In this document: in pieces, positions 25,382 to 33,536 of the stretch
Layout of the letters: each line of letters begins with the position of its first letter
Numbering within the stretch: position 1 is the stretch's first letter
Source of the DNA: Candidatus Poribacteria bacterium
GTDB lineage: Bacteria > Poribacteria > WGA-4E > WGA-3G
Length of the DNA: 64,000 nucleotides
NCBI GenBank assembly: GCA_009841255.1
Contig: VXMD01000067.1
Coordinates: forward strand, 108,388-172,387
Reading direction: 5' to 3'
Position numbers and translations under genes: made by a program
Notes under the pieces: model-generated
Told to the model about the DNA's origin: nothing
Database searches by the model: none
What the model saw: only the letters and a program-made list of their open reading frames with translations

Positions 25382-26158
25382 TCACTTTTGCCATTTGATA
25401 TTTCCCCAGGTCGTTGTCAATCTACCAACTGGAGAAACGGACAGTGCCTTTTCAAGCCCTTTTTCCATAATGGTATTGAGATCGTCCTCACTGAGAGCAG
25501 TATTGAAGATAGCGACTTCGTCAAGGACCCCCGTAAAGTCCCACCCCGCTCTACCTTTCCAACGGGTTAACCAGATTGAACCGCCATCGTGCTGTTGACT
25601 AAAATCCGGTTTTCCCACACCTAAATCGGCGACCGCCTCACCATCAACATAGAGGATAAGCGTCTTACCGTCATGCGTTAAAGCGACAAAACTCCACTCC
25701 TCCATCTCCCAAGTGCCACCGCGGATTTGACTACTGTCTATTCCGCCTTTGAGGAAACTGCCATAAAAGTCGGTTGGACCGATAAGAATGTTCGGGTTAT
25801 GCCAATCCCGTTCTATGAGTCGAACGTGCGGACCGGAAGGGTTACGAAGCGGTTTTGCCCAGAGTAGATATGTAAATCCATCGAGGAAGTCGTCAGTGGT
25901 TTCGCTTGCTGGGATAACCACATGACTGGCTCCGTCAAATTCGATTCCCATGCCTTCCTTTCCTTCGACTCGTTTCGCATCAACAATTTTTCCATCGTTT
26001 CCGTTCGGCGAGGCGTCTTTAACGACATCCCCTTTTCCGTGATCAAAGAGCCACATTCCCATAAGGGTTTCTGGGTCGATTTCCGCTGTGCTTTCCTGAA
26101 CCCACATTCCTGCAATAAAGAGAATCGCCATCGCGATTAAAGTATTTACAACTCTCAT
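25382..26158 (-). CDS. Secreted LamG/concanavalin A-like protein with TTxWGxLK tail
   Basis: A 258-residue protein with a signal peptide (MRVVNTLIAMAILFIAGMWV, cut near ESTAEID). One LamG/laminin G-like domain covers about residues 40-235 (LMGMWLFDHGKGDVVKDASP; GIEFDGASHVVIPAS; LYVDGEAVADLG; FTGVLDEVAIFNTALSEDD). Such domains bind glycans or act as surface modules. The tail LSVSPVGRLTTTWGNIKWQK carries a motif shared with three other exported proteins here (35242, 43828 and 60314). It sits between two MORN paralogues. Confidence 0.85.
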   Translation of the reverse strand: MRVVNTLIAMAILFIAGMWVQESTAEIDPETLMGMWLFDHGKGDVVKDASPNGNDGKIVDAKRVEGKEGMGIEFDGASHVVIPASETTDDFLDGFTYLLWAKPLRNPSGPHVRLIERDWHNPNILIGPTDFYGSFLKGGIDSSQIRGGTWEMEEWSFVALTHDGKTLILYVDGEAVADLGVGKPDFSQQHDGGSIWLTRWKGRAGWDFTGVLDEVAIFNTALSEDDLNTIMEKGLEKALSVSPVGRLTTTWGNIKWQK

Positions 26159-26255
26159 CGTTTTTAGCCTCCTTTTTTAATAGTTATCAGTCTTCAGTCG
26201 TCAGTTACCAGTAGGCGTTTGGAGCGGTTAGGTTTCCTTTGAATACCACAAGTTT

Positions 26256-26738
26256 TTACTGACAGATATCAAGAGGATCCAGTTCGTTACCGCACTGCGG
26301 ACACGCATTCCCCCATTTCAAGCGTCTACCTTCGCCACAAACATCGCAGACCCCGAGCGGATACTCATCGGGTTTCGCTCGACTGCCGCCTTTTTTATAG
26401 GTTACAATCAGCCACACTGTCTCGCCATCGTCTTCGTAACTGTAAAAGGGACCCTCCTTCTTGCCATCGTAGGATTTGCCGACATGTTTCGGAAAGGTAC
26501 CTTTCGCTCTAAGGTTCCCATTTTCATGGTAGGTGACACAAAGCCCTTCGTATTTTCCATCCCGAAAAGTGGCATCACCGGCCTTGTTCCCATTTTTGTG
26601 GTAGGTGATCCAAGGTCCGTCCTTCTTCCCATGAATGTAGTTACCCTCGCTCCGCTTGAATCCATTGGCGTAATAGGTAACCCAATATCCATGCTTCTTA
26701 CCATCAACCATTTCACCATCTGTCAATGAACTTGCCAT
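26256..26738 (-). CDS. MORN-repeat (YwqK-like) protein with C-terminal zinc ribbon (paralogue)
   Basis: A 160-residue paralogue of the 24865 gene with the same opening (MASSLTDGEMVDGKKHGYWV), four repeats and an almost identical C-terminus (KPDEYPLGVCDVCGEGRR; CPQCG). ATG 26738 follows GGAGGA closely and matches the paralogue's start, so I reject the ATG 12 bases upstream. The strict identity around the zinc ribbon suggests recent duplication or a conserved interaction surface. The two copies flank the LamG gene, so a three-gene unit with that exported protein is possible. Confidence 0.8.
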   Translation of the reverse strand: MASSLTDGEMVDGKKHGYWVTYYANGFKRSEGNYIHGKKDGPWITYHKNGNKAGDATFRDGKYEGLCVTYHENGNLRAKGTFPKHVGKSYDGKKEGPFYSYEDDGETVWLIVTYKKGGSRAKPDEYPLGVCDVCGEGRRLKWGNACPQCGNELDPLDICQ

Positions 26739-26789
26739 CACTTCCTCCATAGCAGCAGGCTTTATAACCCGGTCATTTTGAGAATAAAT

Positions 26790-27308
26790 CTACAGTGCCT
26801 CATCCAGATATGCCTCAATTTTCTCCAACGTCTTTTTGCCGATGCCACGGAAACCTTTGAGTCTTCCTTCGTCAATTGCTGTTCGAAGTGAGACAAGGCT
26901 ATCCACACCGACTTCTTCGTAGAGTCGTTTAATTGTTTTCGCTCCCAGTCCGGGGATAGGCACAAGTTCTACGACAGTTCGTGGCGTATCGCCGGCAAAC
27001 TCCTCCAATTTCGCACTTGTACCCGTGTCCAGAAATTCCTTAACAATGTTTTCCACGACTTCGCCAGCTCCCGGAATTTCCTCTATTAACCGTCCTTGGG
27101 CAATGAGATCCGACACCGGTTCCGGGAACCGAGAGATATAATTCGCCAACCATGGATATCGCGAGGCGTGGTCTTCCGGGTAGTCTGCGATAATCAGGAA
27201 AGCGTGAAGTTCCAAGAATTTCAAGGCAATTTCATCGTTCTGATGCCAGCGTGTGCGTCCCTTTCCATCTACGTAAGACTCCTCTTCTAAATTTTTCTCA
27301 TCGTTCAT
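26790..27308 (-). CDS. Helix-hairpin-helix protein, PolX N-terminal-like
   Basis: The 172-residue protein resembles the helix-hairpin-helix front part of family X DNA polymerases: an N-terminal helical region (NDEIALKFLELHAFLIIADY), then two HhH motifs (EEIPGAGEVVENIVKEFL; VPIPGLGAKTIKRLYEE) and a third (KGFRGIGKKTLEKIEAYL). HhH motifs bind DNA backbones. The polymerase palm and PHP domains are absent, so it may be a stand-alone DNA-binding protein. ATG 27308 follows GGAGG and overlaps by one base the stop of the WD40 gene (TAATG), indicating translational coupling. Confidence 0.75.
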   Translation of the reverse strand: MNDEKNLEEESYVDGKGRTRWHQNDEIALKFLELHAFLIIADYPEDHASRYPWLANYISRFPEPVSDLIAQGRLIEEIPGAGEVVENIVKEFLDTGTSAKLEEFAGDTPRTVVELVPIPGLGAKTIKRLYEEVGVDSLVSLRTAIDEGRLKGFRGIGKKTLEKIEAYLDEAL

Positions 27309-28339
27309 TATTCTTTCCTCCAGTGTAGAATCTGGATGGTAGCATCCCAAAGTGCCACTGCCAAATACTTACCATTTGGCGAGAAGGCTAACGCTTGAAT
27401 ACCGGTAGGATAGGTTTCCCAAATCACCGATTCGCCTTCGGAAATGTCCCATATCCGAAGATTACCACCTTCACCACCTGAAGCGAGATAGTCTGAAGTT
27501 GGCGAAAAGGCAAGTGCCCGTGTCCAATACGCTTCAAATTCGGATTTCGTAAGGAGTGGCCTGCCCGTCTCAATTTCCCAAACCCGGATTCCGGATTGCG
27601 CGTTCTTTTGTGTGTCAACGGCTAACATCGTCGCATCGGGTGAGAATAGCACGTTCCAGATCCCTAAAATCTCGCCCGTGTTGAAAATTTTCATCGGATG
27701 TTCATCGGTTGCGTTCCAAACCTCAATAGCGGTTCGATGTCCCTCGCCGTCTCGGTAAGTTCCCTCCGCTGCAGCGATAAAGTGACCGTCATCAGAGAGC
27801 GTAAGACCGTTCCTGACAGGAAAACTTGTCTGAAGCACTTTCAACTTACGAGCAGATCCTTCACTTTTCACAGTTTTTGGACCCTGCTTTGCGAGTTGCC
27901 AAACTTCAACTTCGTTGTCCCCTCTTGACAGCACTGCAAGTGTGCCATCCTCAGACAGACTCCCGCCTTCATACTGTCCATTCGTCAGTCGCGTTTCATC
28001 GCCACTTCCCAGCGAAAGGATAGCGATGTTGTCATCGGCGTCTCGGACTAACAACTGATTCGTTCCAAGCGAATAGGCGAACCACCGCTTCGCGCGGACA
28101 CGGCTTATCTCTCGTTTTTCCCGGCTCTGGATATCCCATTCCACTACGGTGCCGCCCATTCCCTTCGCTATTAACTTTGTGCTATCGCTGCCGAAAACTG
28201 TGTATCGCGCGACATCGGGGAGCAATTTGTCGAGTCGAGGTTGCTGCTTCTCACCAAGTTGGAAAGCAAACTCCAACGTTGCACCTTGAACCGACAAACA
28301 TAATATATCAAACAGAAGAAAGATAATCAAATTTCTCAT
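27308..28339 (-). CDS. Exported WD40-repeat protein
   Basis: A 343-residue protein with a signal peptide (MRNLIIFLLFDILCLSVQGA) followed by WD40-like blades: VEWDIQSREK, IEVWNATDEHP, IRVWEIETGRPLLT, ASGGEGGNLRIWDISEGE, LAVALWDATIQILHWRKE. WD40 propellers are protein-binding scaffolds. I chose ATG 28339 because the upstream ATGs lie inside the terminator hairpin at 28352-28379, although no Shine-Dalgarno is evident. The stop overlaps the start of the HhH gene, so the two are made together. Confidence 0.78.
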   Translation of the reverse strand: MRNLIIFLLFDILCLSVQGATLEFAFQLGEKQQPRLDKLLPDVARYTVFGSDSTKLIAKGMGGTVVEWDIQSREKREISRVRAKRWFAYSLGTNQLLVRDADDNIAILSLGSGDETRLTNGQYEGGSLSEDGTLAVLSRGDNEVEVWQLAKQGPKTVKSEGSARKLKVLQTSFPVRNGLTLSDDGHFIAAAEGTYRDGEGHRTAIEVWNATDEHPMKIFNTGEILGIWNVLFSPDATMLAVDTQKNAQSGIRVWEIETGRPLLTKSEFEAYWTRALAFSPTSDYLASGGEGGNLRIWDISEGESVIWETYPTGIQALAFSPNGKYLAVALWDATIQILHWRKE

Positions 28340-28351
28340 AAGACAAATAAG

Positions 28352-28379
28352 TAAGGTGAGGCACATAAACCTCACCTTA
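28352..28379 (-). terminator. Intrinsic terminator after the first Rieske gene
   Basis: A perfect 10 bp stem (AAGGTGAGG / CCTCACCTT plus a flanking A-T pair) with an 8-base loop, followed on the minus strand by ACTTATTTGTCTT. It separates the Rieske gene from the WD40 gene. Confidence 0.65.
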
Positions 28380-28398
28380 TTATACCAGCAAATTGGTT

Positions 28399-30147
28399 CT
28401 ATTCATAGAGTTCCGTTGCGGTTTCACCGCGAGCGAAACGGTGGGCGGTTTGCACGGCGGAATCGTTTCCGGCATTCCTGCGGATATCCGTTGCCCATCG
28501 TGCCAAGCCAACGATCAATTGATTCCTGGCAGGATGCGCTTCACATATTTGCCATTCCTCGGACACCATGCGAATCGAACTGAGGAGATTATCGCCGTTG
28601 TCATCCTTGAGGATACATAATCCCATTTCAGACATTAATCGCTCCGCGGAACATCCTGCGTTGAGATACTCGCGGGTACGCCGTCCAATTTCTTGGATCC
28701 GGACGGATTCAATACCCTCTAAAATTTCGGAGAGTGCCGTGTCTTCATCAAGAACTGCGGTCGTTGAAGGTGCTCTTGACGCCGTAATCGGTTGGTGGCG
28801 GATGTTAAGCCATCGATTGTTGAAAAATCGCCACGCGGCGTGGTAGAGTGCCTTAGCAGCGACTTTGGTTCCGCCGTATTGAAGCACCTTTCTCACCGTT
28901 GACGCGATTTCCATTTCTTCTTGTAGATCCCACCAACCGGGACTCATATTCACAGGTGTGCGTGCCATTCTATCGCCTGCTGTCATGACCATAGTCGTCA
29001 CCAGCGTGTTAATAGGGACACCCGCGGTGAGCATTTCCGTTACACCATCAAAAACTTCGTCGAGATCCCCACTCACAAGAGCCGCTGAAAATTTATTTTC
29101 GTCGTAGTCAACGGAACTCTGAGTTGATGCCTCCTGTGGAAGTTCATCAAAAATCGGATTGATTTCCTCTAACTTTTGCATGGCTTCACGGTGAAGTTCA
29201 CCGGGTCTACCCCGTCCTTGCCCAAGTACCTTTGCGCCAAGGTTGCAGACTAACTCCCCAGCCAACTCCCAACCAAATTGTTCTAATAATTCAGCCAAGT
29301 GAGCGAGATCAATAAGATTTCTGTAATGGTTGAGGAAGAAGGGTTCAACGGCACATTCAAAGAAGAGCGGAATGATTTTTTCATCATGCCCGCCCAAATG
29401 TCTGGCGGTGATGAGGCATTTTTCGATGCCCTCCCATTCTTTATCGGTGGTGAACACTCGAATCCAGTCTTGTAGTTTCTGCCAATCAGCTGGAGGCGGG
29501 AGCGGTTGACGATCAGGTCGATCCCCGAGTCTCCCCGATGCACCATCGGCAGCCATCATCAATGGGATGAGTCGGTCTTCAGGTTGGTACATACGCGCGA
29601 CCTTTACCCCGTTCATCATCATTGCCAGTTTACTGCCACCCTCGAACGCTCCCCTATCCGTAGAGATATGTCCGCCCATGTGCTTCACCATCAGTTCCAA
29701 CGTCTCTTCTTCGGAGACACCTCTCGCTAACATAATGGCAATCGCCTTAGAAAGCGTCCAGTTGTCGGTGGAGAGTAACCCCTCTTTCAACAGGAGAAAA
29801 TGGGCATCGTCGCGTTTCTGTCCACCGCTAGCGACATCTATATAGATATCACCGTTCCGAACTTCAACGGGAAACGTAGCGAGGTCATCACAACCGCCCG
29901 TGAAGCATCCACCGCCCTCCATGTCGTAGCTCCAACCGTGCCAATCGCAGGATAAGACGCCCTTCCTGACGCGTCCCCTTACGAGTGGATATCCCATGTG
30001 TGGACATTGATTATCTGTCGCGTAGACAGCCCCTTCGTGCTGGAAGAGGGCGATGCTATGTCCCTCAACTCTGACGGCTCTCGGTTTTCCCTCTGCTACA
30101 TCACTGAGGGCAGCAACTTTGACAAAATTGGTTTTTTCCTTTAACAC
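28399..30147 (-). CDS. Rieske [2Fe-2S] protein fused to a questin-oxidase-like helical domain
   Basis: The 582-residue product starts with a Rieske domain (about residues 5-105) holding both cluster motifs, CPHMGYPL (Cys-x-His) and CDWHGWSY (Cys-x2-His). The remaining 470 residues are helical, with GGHISTDRGA, TARHLGGHDEKIIPLFFECA and TPVNMSPGWWDL. His/Asn-rich stretches recall questin oxidase (DUF4243) Baeyer-Villiger-type enzymes; I mark this as tentative. The start is GTG 30147, nine bases after GAGGAG. A tandem paralogue lies 54 bp upstream. Together they could be an oxygenase pair, with the Rieske domain feeding electrons to the C-terminal domain. Confidence 0.75.
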   Translation of the reverse strand: MLKEKTNFVKVAALSDVAEGKPRAVRVEGHSIALFQHEGAVYATDNQCPHMGYPLVRGRVRKGVLSCDWHGWSYDMEGGGCFTGGCDDLATFPVEVRNGDIYIDVASGGQKRDDAHFLLLKEGLLSTDNWTLSKAIAIMLARGVSEEETLELMVKHMGGHISTDRGAFEGGSKLAMMMNGVKVARMYQPEDRLIPLMMAADGASGRLGDRPDRQPLPPPADWQKLQDWIRVFTTDKEWEGIEKCLITARHLGGHDEKIIPLFFECAVEPFFLNHYRNLIDLAHLAELLEQFGWELAGELVCNLGAKVLGQGRGRPGELHREAMQKLEEINPIFDELPQEASTQSSVDYDENKFSAALVSGDLDEVFDGVTEMLTAGVPINTLVTTMVMTAGDRMARTPVNMSPGWWDLQEEMEIASTVRKVLQYGGTKVAAKALYHAAWRFFNNRWLNIRHQPITASRAPSTTAVLDEDTALSEILEGIESVRIQEIGRRTREYLNAGCSAERLMSEMGLCILKDDNGDNLLSSIRMVSEEWQICEAHPARNQLIVGLARWATDIRRNAGNDSAVQTAHRFARGETATELYE

Positions 30148-30201
30148 TGCGTTCGTCTCCTCTTGTAGTAACGAGTCGTAATTGTTCAGATTGATAAGAC
30201 C

Positions 30202-31938
30202 TTACTCTTCAAAGACCTCAATTGTCGTTCTACCCTCTGCAAAACGCATAGCGGTGGTTGCGGCAGATTTGTTGTCCGTGTTTGACCGTATATCTGTGAC
30301 GTAGCGAGCCAATCCGACTAAGAGTTGGGGCTGCGCGGGATGCCCTTCGGCGCGCTTCCATTCTTCAAACACGGTGCGCAGTGTCGGCAGGACTTCACTC
30401 CCGGTATCATCCCAAAGTGCCGCGTGTCCGATCTGCTCCATCAATCGTTCGGCAGAGTAACCCGCGTTTAGGTAGCCGAGGACACGGGTCCCTACCTCTT
30501 GGACATCGAGGGTCTCGATTGTATCAATAATATGCTTGATTCCCTCCGCCTCGTTGGCGACCTTCAATTTTTCTTGAATCAGCGGTTGACTGAGCGGTCG
30601 TGAAGGGATGTTTATCCAGCGGTTCGCGAAGATTTGCCACGCAACGTGGAAAACCCCTTTTGCTGCGATCCTGTTTCCACCCATCTGTTGGGCACTCCGC
30701 AAAGATGCGGCGAGGTTGAGTTCGGTTGTTAAATTCTCCCAACCGGCATCCACATTTACGGGGGTGTGCGCCATTCTATCTGCCGCGAGGAGGACGAGTG
30801 TTGTAATGAGTCTTTCTAACTTTACGCCGTCAGTCAAGACTGCTTGCACCCCCTCGAACGATCGCTGGAGATTGACGCTTGTGAGTGCCTCGACGAAAGC
30901 ATCTTCCTCAAATTCATCGGTTTGTTCTAAGTTAGCATCTTCAACGGTAGGAAGCATCTGACGCATGAGTTGAATCGCGTCTCTGCGGTAGCGTTCCGGC
31001 TCTTCTGGTCGATGTCCAATGAGTTGGGCACCGAGGTAGAATACGAGTTCGGAAGCACGTTCCCACCCGAATTCATCGATGACTTCCGAGAGATAACTGA
31101 CATAGAGCGGAATATGAGGCAGATCGATGAAATGAGGTTCGACTGCACATTCAAATAGAAGTGGACGCAACTTATCCGCGTTCCCTTTATGATATGCTGT
31201 AAATAAGCATCGTTCAATGCGGCCAGATTGCCCTTCATAAGAGAAGTTACGGACCCACCGACTTATCTTCTCCCACGCGACAGGTTCTGGCAACGGGACA
31301 ACTTCAAGGCGTTCCGATGCGGGTCCTGCGGCAGCACACGCTGAAGTCGTAACGGCGATCAGTCTATCGGCATCCGTGTATCTGCACCCGACTCTGAGTC
31401 CGTTGATGAGTCGAGAGACATCCCCTCCGCCCTCCGCTCCATGGGAACTGGCGATATGGCGACTGACGTGCTCCAGAACTGTCCCCATGACTTCCGCTTC
31501 TGGCACACCACCTTTTAGCAGCAGTGAAATCGCCTTGGACATCGTCCATCGGTCTTCGCTTAAAAGCCCTTCCCGCAGCAGTTGTTTATGTTCTTCGGCG
31601 CGTCGGTATGTCAAATCTCCCGGCTCTATCCAAATCTCGTTCCCGCGGACATCAACCGGAAAAGTGCGCAAGTCATCGCATTCCACATGGAAACAGCCAC
31701 CGCCTTCCAAATCGAAACTGCGGCGGTGCCAATCACATGTTAGGATGCCATTACGAACCGTTCCGCGCGTTAGGGGATACCCCATGTGTGGACACTGGTT
31801 ATCCGTCGCGTAAATTTTTCCGCCAACATTGAAGAGGGCAATACTACGCCCTTCTCCCATCTGAACCGCTTTCGGTTTTCCTTCGGAAACCTCACCCAAC
31901 TCGGCGACCTTCACCCAATTTTGTGTTCGATGTTCCAT
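30202..31938 (-). CDS. Rieske [2Fe-2S] protein fused to a questin-oxidase-like helical domain (paralogue)
   Basis: A 578-residue paralogue of the following gene. Its Rieske domain has CPHMGYPLTRG and CDWHRRSFDLEG, so all four cluster ligands are kept. The C-terminal region shows TAYHKGNADKLRPLLFECAV and ADRMAHTPVNVDAGW, parallel to the sister protein. ATG 31938 follows GGGAGG. A consensus promoter lies just upstream at 31990-32019. The two genes and the shared promoter suggest one transcript making two related oxygenase-like subunits. Confidence 0.75.
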   Translation of the reverse strand: MEHRTQNWVKVAELGEVSEGKPKAVQMGEGRSIALFNVGGKIYATDNQCPHMGYPLTRGTVRNGILTCDWHRRSFDLEGGGCFHVECDDLRTFPVDVRGNEIWIEPGDLTYRRAEEHKQLLREGLLSEDRWTMSKAISLLLKGGVPEAEVMGTVLEHVSRHIASSHGAEGGGDVSRLINGLRVGCRYTDADRLIAVTTSACAAAGPASERLEVVPLPEPVAWEKISRWVRNFSYEGQSGRIERCLFTAYHKGNADKLRPLLFECAVEPHFIDLPHIPLYVSYLSEVIDEFGWERASELVFYLGAQLIGHRPEEPERYRRDAIQLMRQMLPTVEDANLEQTDEFEEDAFVEALTSVNLQRSFEGVQAVLTDGVKLERLITTLVLLAADRMAHTPVNVDAGWENLTTELNLAASLRSAQQMGGNRIAAKGVFHVAWQIFANRWINIPSRPLSQPLIQEKLKVANEAEGIKHIIDTIETLDVQEVGTRVLGYLNAGYSAERLMEQIGHAALWDDTGSEVLPTLRTVFEEWKRAEGHPAQPQLLVGLARYVTDIRSNTDNKSAATTAMRFAEGRTTIEVFEE

Positions 31939-31989
31939 AATCTTACGTTCCTCCCAATTGTGTTTTGTTTGCCTTAACGAATACAAATT

Positions 31990-32019
31990 ATTATATCATA
32001 ACTTGACTAAGGATGTCAA
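31990..32019 (-). promoter_or_regulatory. Consensus sigma-70 promoter of the Rieske pair
   Basis: TTGACA (32014-32019), an 18-base spacer and TATAAT (31990-31995) on the minus strand, about 50 bases before the start codon. It lies immediately past the ankyrin gene's stop. Confidence 0.8.
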
Positions 32020-32026
32020 GGTGAAA

Positions 32027-33304
32027 TTAGATATTTTTCTCTGCCTGAGTTGCACATTCCGTGAGGAAATTTGCGACGGATTTTCGCTTCGGTTTTTGGG
32101 CATAGTTGAGTGGTGTTTCACCATCCGCATCACGGACGTTAATATCGCCGCCGTGCTCCACCAACGCCTGTACTTGATTTTTTCCTACGCCTTTCTGGGC
32201 GATGAGATGCATCGGGGTCCGTCCCTTGTCATCGGTTATGTTCGGATCTGCACCATTCTCTAACAGACACAGGATACCGTGGGTGAGACCGCGTTGCGCC
32301 ACCCAATGCAAGGGTGTCCACATGCCATGTCGATGTTTCCGACGGGCATTGATGTCCCACCCTTTGGCAAGAAACCCCTTCAGCAATGCATCAAACCGCT
32401 TCGGGCCCTGCCCAACAAGCACATACCAATCCCGAAAGTTGATTTCATAACCGGCGTCAATCAGAAGATCAACGATTGCGCTCTGATTGTAATTAAGCGC
32501 CATTTCAAGCAGAGGGATGGTAGGTCCGACCTGATAGACATAGACATGCCCACCGGGGACTTCATCGGTTTGTTCGTCGTCAATATCCGGGGACTTCAAC
32601 GATGGTATAATGTAACCTTTAAGGGATTCCATATTAATCCGGAGATTGAGGAGTTCCGGATTTTTTTTAAATTCCGCCCGTGCCCGTTCCACATCACCCA
32701 TCGCACAATAGAGGACAATATCTGCCTCGGCACCTTGCTCAAGGAGATAGCGACACACTTGGGGCCGTCTTCTCATCGTCCACTGTGCTGGCGTGCCGTA
32801 ATGGTCGCGGTCGCGTAGGTTTATGTCTGCGCCGTGTGTAATCAGAAGTTCAGCAATTCGGGGGGTCGCAGCGAAATGGAGTGGGGACATGCCGTCACTC
32901 CCCAGTGCGTTGACAATTTTTGGGTTCTTGCGAATCAGTTCGGCGAGTTTATCAAACATATCTAAGCCTGCGGCGGCGTGTGCATCGACGGTCGCACCCC
33001 GTTTAATCAGATACTCGGCGAGCGCTTTGTCGTAGCTTAGCATGGAGCCAGTAGCGTGTTGTAACGCTGAAGTGCCGCCTGCCCACCAATTGCTTTTGAC
33101 ATCAATATCAGCACCAGCATCGAGCAGAACCTCAATGAGTTCGCGATTGCCAGAGGCGGCGGCAAACACAATCGCGGGGGCATTGAAACTGAACCACGGC
33201 GCGTCGATGTGTGCGCCGAGTGCCTTATCAGTCGCTAATAGGTGTTTGAGAGCATCTATGTCATTATTCTGGACTGCCGTGATAAAGGATTGTTTATTAT
33301 TCAC
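32027..33304 (-). CDS. Ankyrin-repeat protein
   Basis: A 425-residue protein made mostly of ankyrin repeats, in two blocks: residues about 1-200 (AAASGNRELIEVLLDAGADI; GSDGMSPLHFAATPRIAELL) and about 290-415 (MWTPLHWVAQRGLTHGILCL; DDKGRTPMHLIAQKGVGKNQ; DADGETPLNYAQKPKR). A less regular middle lies between. There is no signal peptide. Ankyrin proteins mediate protein contacts; in symbionts they are often discussed as host-interaction factors, but nothing here proves export. The start is GTG 33304 after AGAGGAA, and a consensus promoter lies at 33352-33381. Confidence 0.88.
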   Translation of the reverse strand: MNNKQSFITAVQNNDIDALKHLLATDKALGAHIDAPWFSFNAPAIVFAAASGNRELIEVLLDAGADIDVKSNWWAGGTSALQHATGSMLSYDKALAEYLIKRGATVDAHAAAGLDMFDKLAELIRKNPKIVNALGSDGMSPLHFAATPRIAELLITHGADINLRDRDHYGTPAQWTMRRRPQVCRYLLEQGAEADIVLYCAMGDVERARAEFKKNPELLNLRINMESLKGYIIPSLKSPDIDDEQTDEVPGGHVYVYQVGPTIPLLEMALNYNQSAIVDLLIDAGYEINFRDWYVLVGQGPKRFDALLKGFLAKGWDINARRKHRHGMWTPLHWVAQRGLTHGILCLLENGADPNITDDKGRTPMHLIAQKGVGKNQVQALVEHGGDINVRDADGETPLNYAQKPKRKSVANFLTECATQAEKNI

Positions 33305-33351
33305 GTGTATTTCCTCTTTCTATACAGGTTTTTGCTAAATACGGTTTAACT

Positions 33352-33381
33352 ATTATACCGTATTAGATTATTAAGTGTCAA
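33352..33381 (-). promoter_or_regulatory. Consensus sigma-70 promoter of the ankyrin gene
   Basis: TTGACA (33376-33381), 18 bases, TATAAT (33352-33357) on the minus strand; both boxes are perfect. Confidence 0.82.
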
Positions 33382-33536
33382 GTAAAATTAAATCTTGAGA
33401 TGGACGTTTAATTTTTTAGTTTTCTATAAATTTCTCCCGTTTTTTTGCGAAATTATGCATCTATTTTACCCGTAAGTCGCGTCACTATACGTTTAATTGC
33501 GACATCACGAAATTATCCCTTTCTGAGAGGTGCCTG

